From Planctomycetaceae bacterium (GTDB lineage: Bacteria; Planctomycetota; Planctomycetia; Pirellulales; JAEUIK01), in the NCBI GenBank assembly GCA_015493185.1, contig WGDQ01000324.1, positions 1 to 13,719 on the forward strand: a stretch of DNA of 13,719 nucleotides. The letters run 5' to 3'. A program made the position numbers and the translations under genes. The notes under the pieces were generated by a model. That model ran no database searches. It worked only from the letters and a program-made list of their open reading frames with translations, and was not told the origin of the DNA. Shown in pieces: positions 13,439 through 13,719 of this stretch (position 1 is its first letter; every line of letters starts with the position of its first letter).

Positions 13439-13719
13439 ATGAACATTTTGGTAACGGGGGCCGGGGGCTTCATCGGGCGGCATTTGTGTGCCCGATTGAC
13501 GGCACGACACACCGTGTTTGGCGTTGCGCGCGATCAGCGCGCGCTGCCCGAAGGAACGACGCCCATCGTGGCAGACTTGAGCTCCGACGGCTGGACCGAG
13601 ACGTTGCCCGAGGCGATCGACGTGGTTGTGGCGCTGGCCCAATCGCGACATCATCGCGAGTTTCCCAATCATGCGGGCGACCTGCTGCGCGTGAATGTAG
13701 CGTCGTTGGTAGAGCTGCT
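13439..13719 (+). CDS. NAD-dependent epimerase/dehydratase, 5' part only
   Basis: The gene runs off the right edge; 93 complete codons are visible. The product starts MNILVTGAGGFIGRHLCARL, with the extended-SDR glycine motif GAGGFIG at residues 7-13. A conserved Asp follows in VADLSSDGW, and an ALAQSRHH segment lies where the family has its 'A-A-x-x' dinucleotide loop. The AGGA at 13427-13430 ends eight bases before the ATG. It is a second nucleotide-sugar epimerase or dehydratase for the same cluster, separated by about 200 bases from the modification trio. The catalytic Tyr-x3-Lys lies outside the window, so substrate and activity cannot be judged. Confidence 0.85.
   Translation, partial: MNILVTGAGGFIGRHLCARLTARHTVFGVARDQRALPEGTTPIVADLSSDGWTETLPEAIDVVVALAQSRHHREFPNHAGDLLRVNVASLVEL

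Overview
The window is GC-rich, and every gene I can support lies on the + strand. It looks like the interior of a surface-polysaccharide (O-antigen or exopolysaccharide type) biosynthesis cluster. Long spacers, weak or absent Shine-Dalgarno sites before several genes, GC-rich codon use and the flavour of the glycosyltransferases suggest a planctomycete (Pirellulales-like). That is an inference from general appearance, not a proven placement.

Layout. Positions 3-338 hold an open frame that may be the tail of an upstream gene, followed by about 360 bases without a gene. Then come an NAD-dependent sugar epimerase/dehydratase (699-1622), a GT-B glycosyltransferase (2093-3511) and a second, unrelated GT-B-like protein with a late hydrophobic segment and an odd tail (3806-5407). 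A good sigma70-type promoter (5707-5736) precedes a translationally coupled Wzm/Wzt ABC polysaccharide exporter (5817-6686, 6683-8308). An asparagine-synthase-type amidotransferase follows (8823-10703, GTG start). Next is a tight overlapping trio: divergent polysaccharide deacetylase (10864-11610), sugar formyltransferase (11585-12451) and zinc-ribbon methyltransferase (12409-13236). The 5' part of another epimerase (13439 to the end) closes the window.

How the parts may work together. The epimerases would shape nucleotide sugars and the glycosyltransferases would assemble the chain. The AsnB-like enzyme could amidate a uronic acid. The deacetylase and formyltransferase, whose genes overlap, could exchange N-acetyl for N-formyl. 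The methyltransferase could add a modification or cap, and Wzt's C-terminal domain would recognise the finished chain for Wzm/Wzt export. The specific sugars are unknown.

The most unusual non-coding feature is an intergenic repeat. A 64-base block at 3627-3690 recurs in inverted orientation at 8447-8530. The second copy sits at one end of a roughly 190-base segment with imperfect terminal inverted repeats and two perfect 7-bp internal hairpins. No tRNA, rRNA, CRISPR array or intact transposase was seen.
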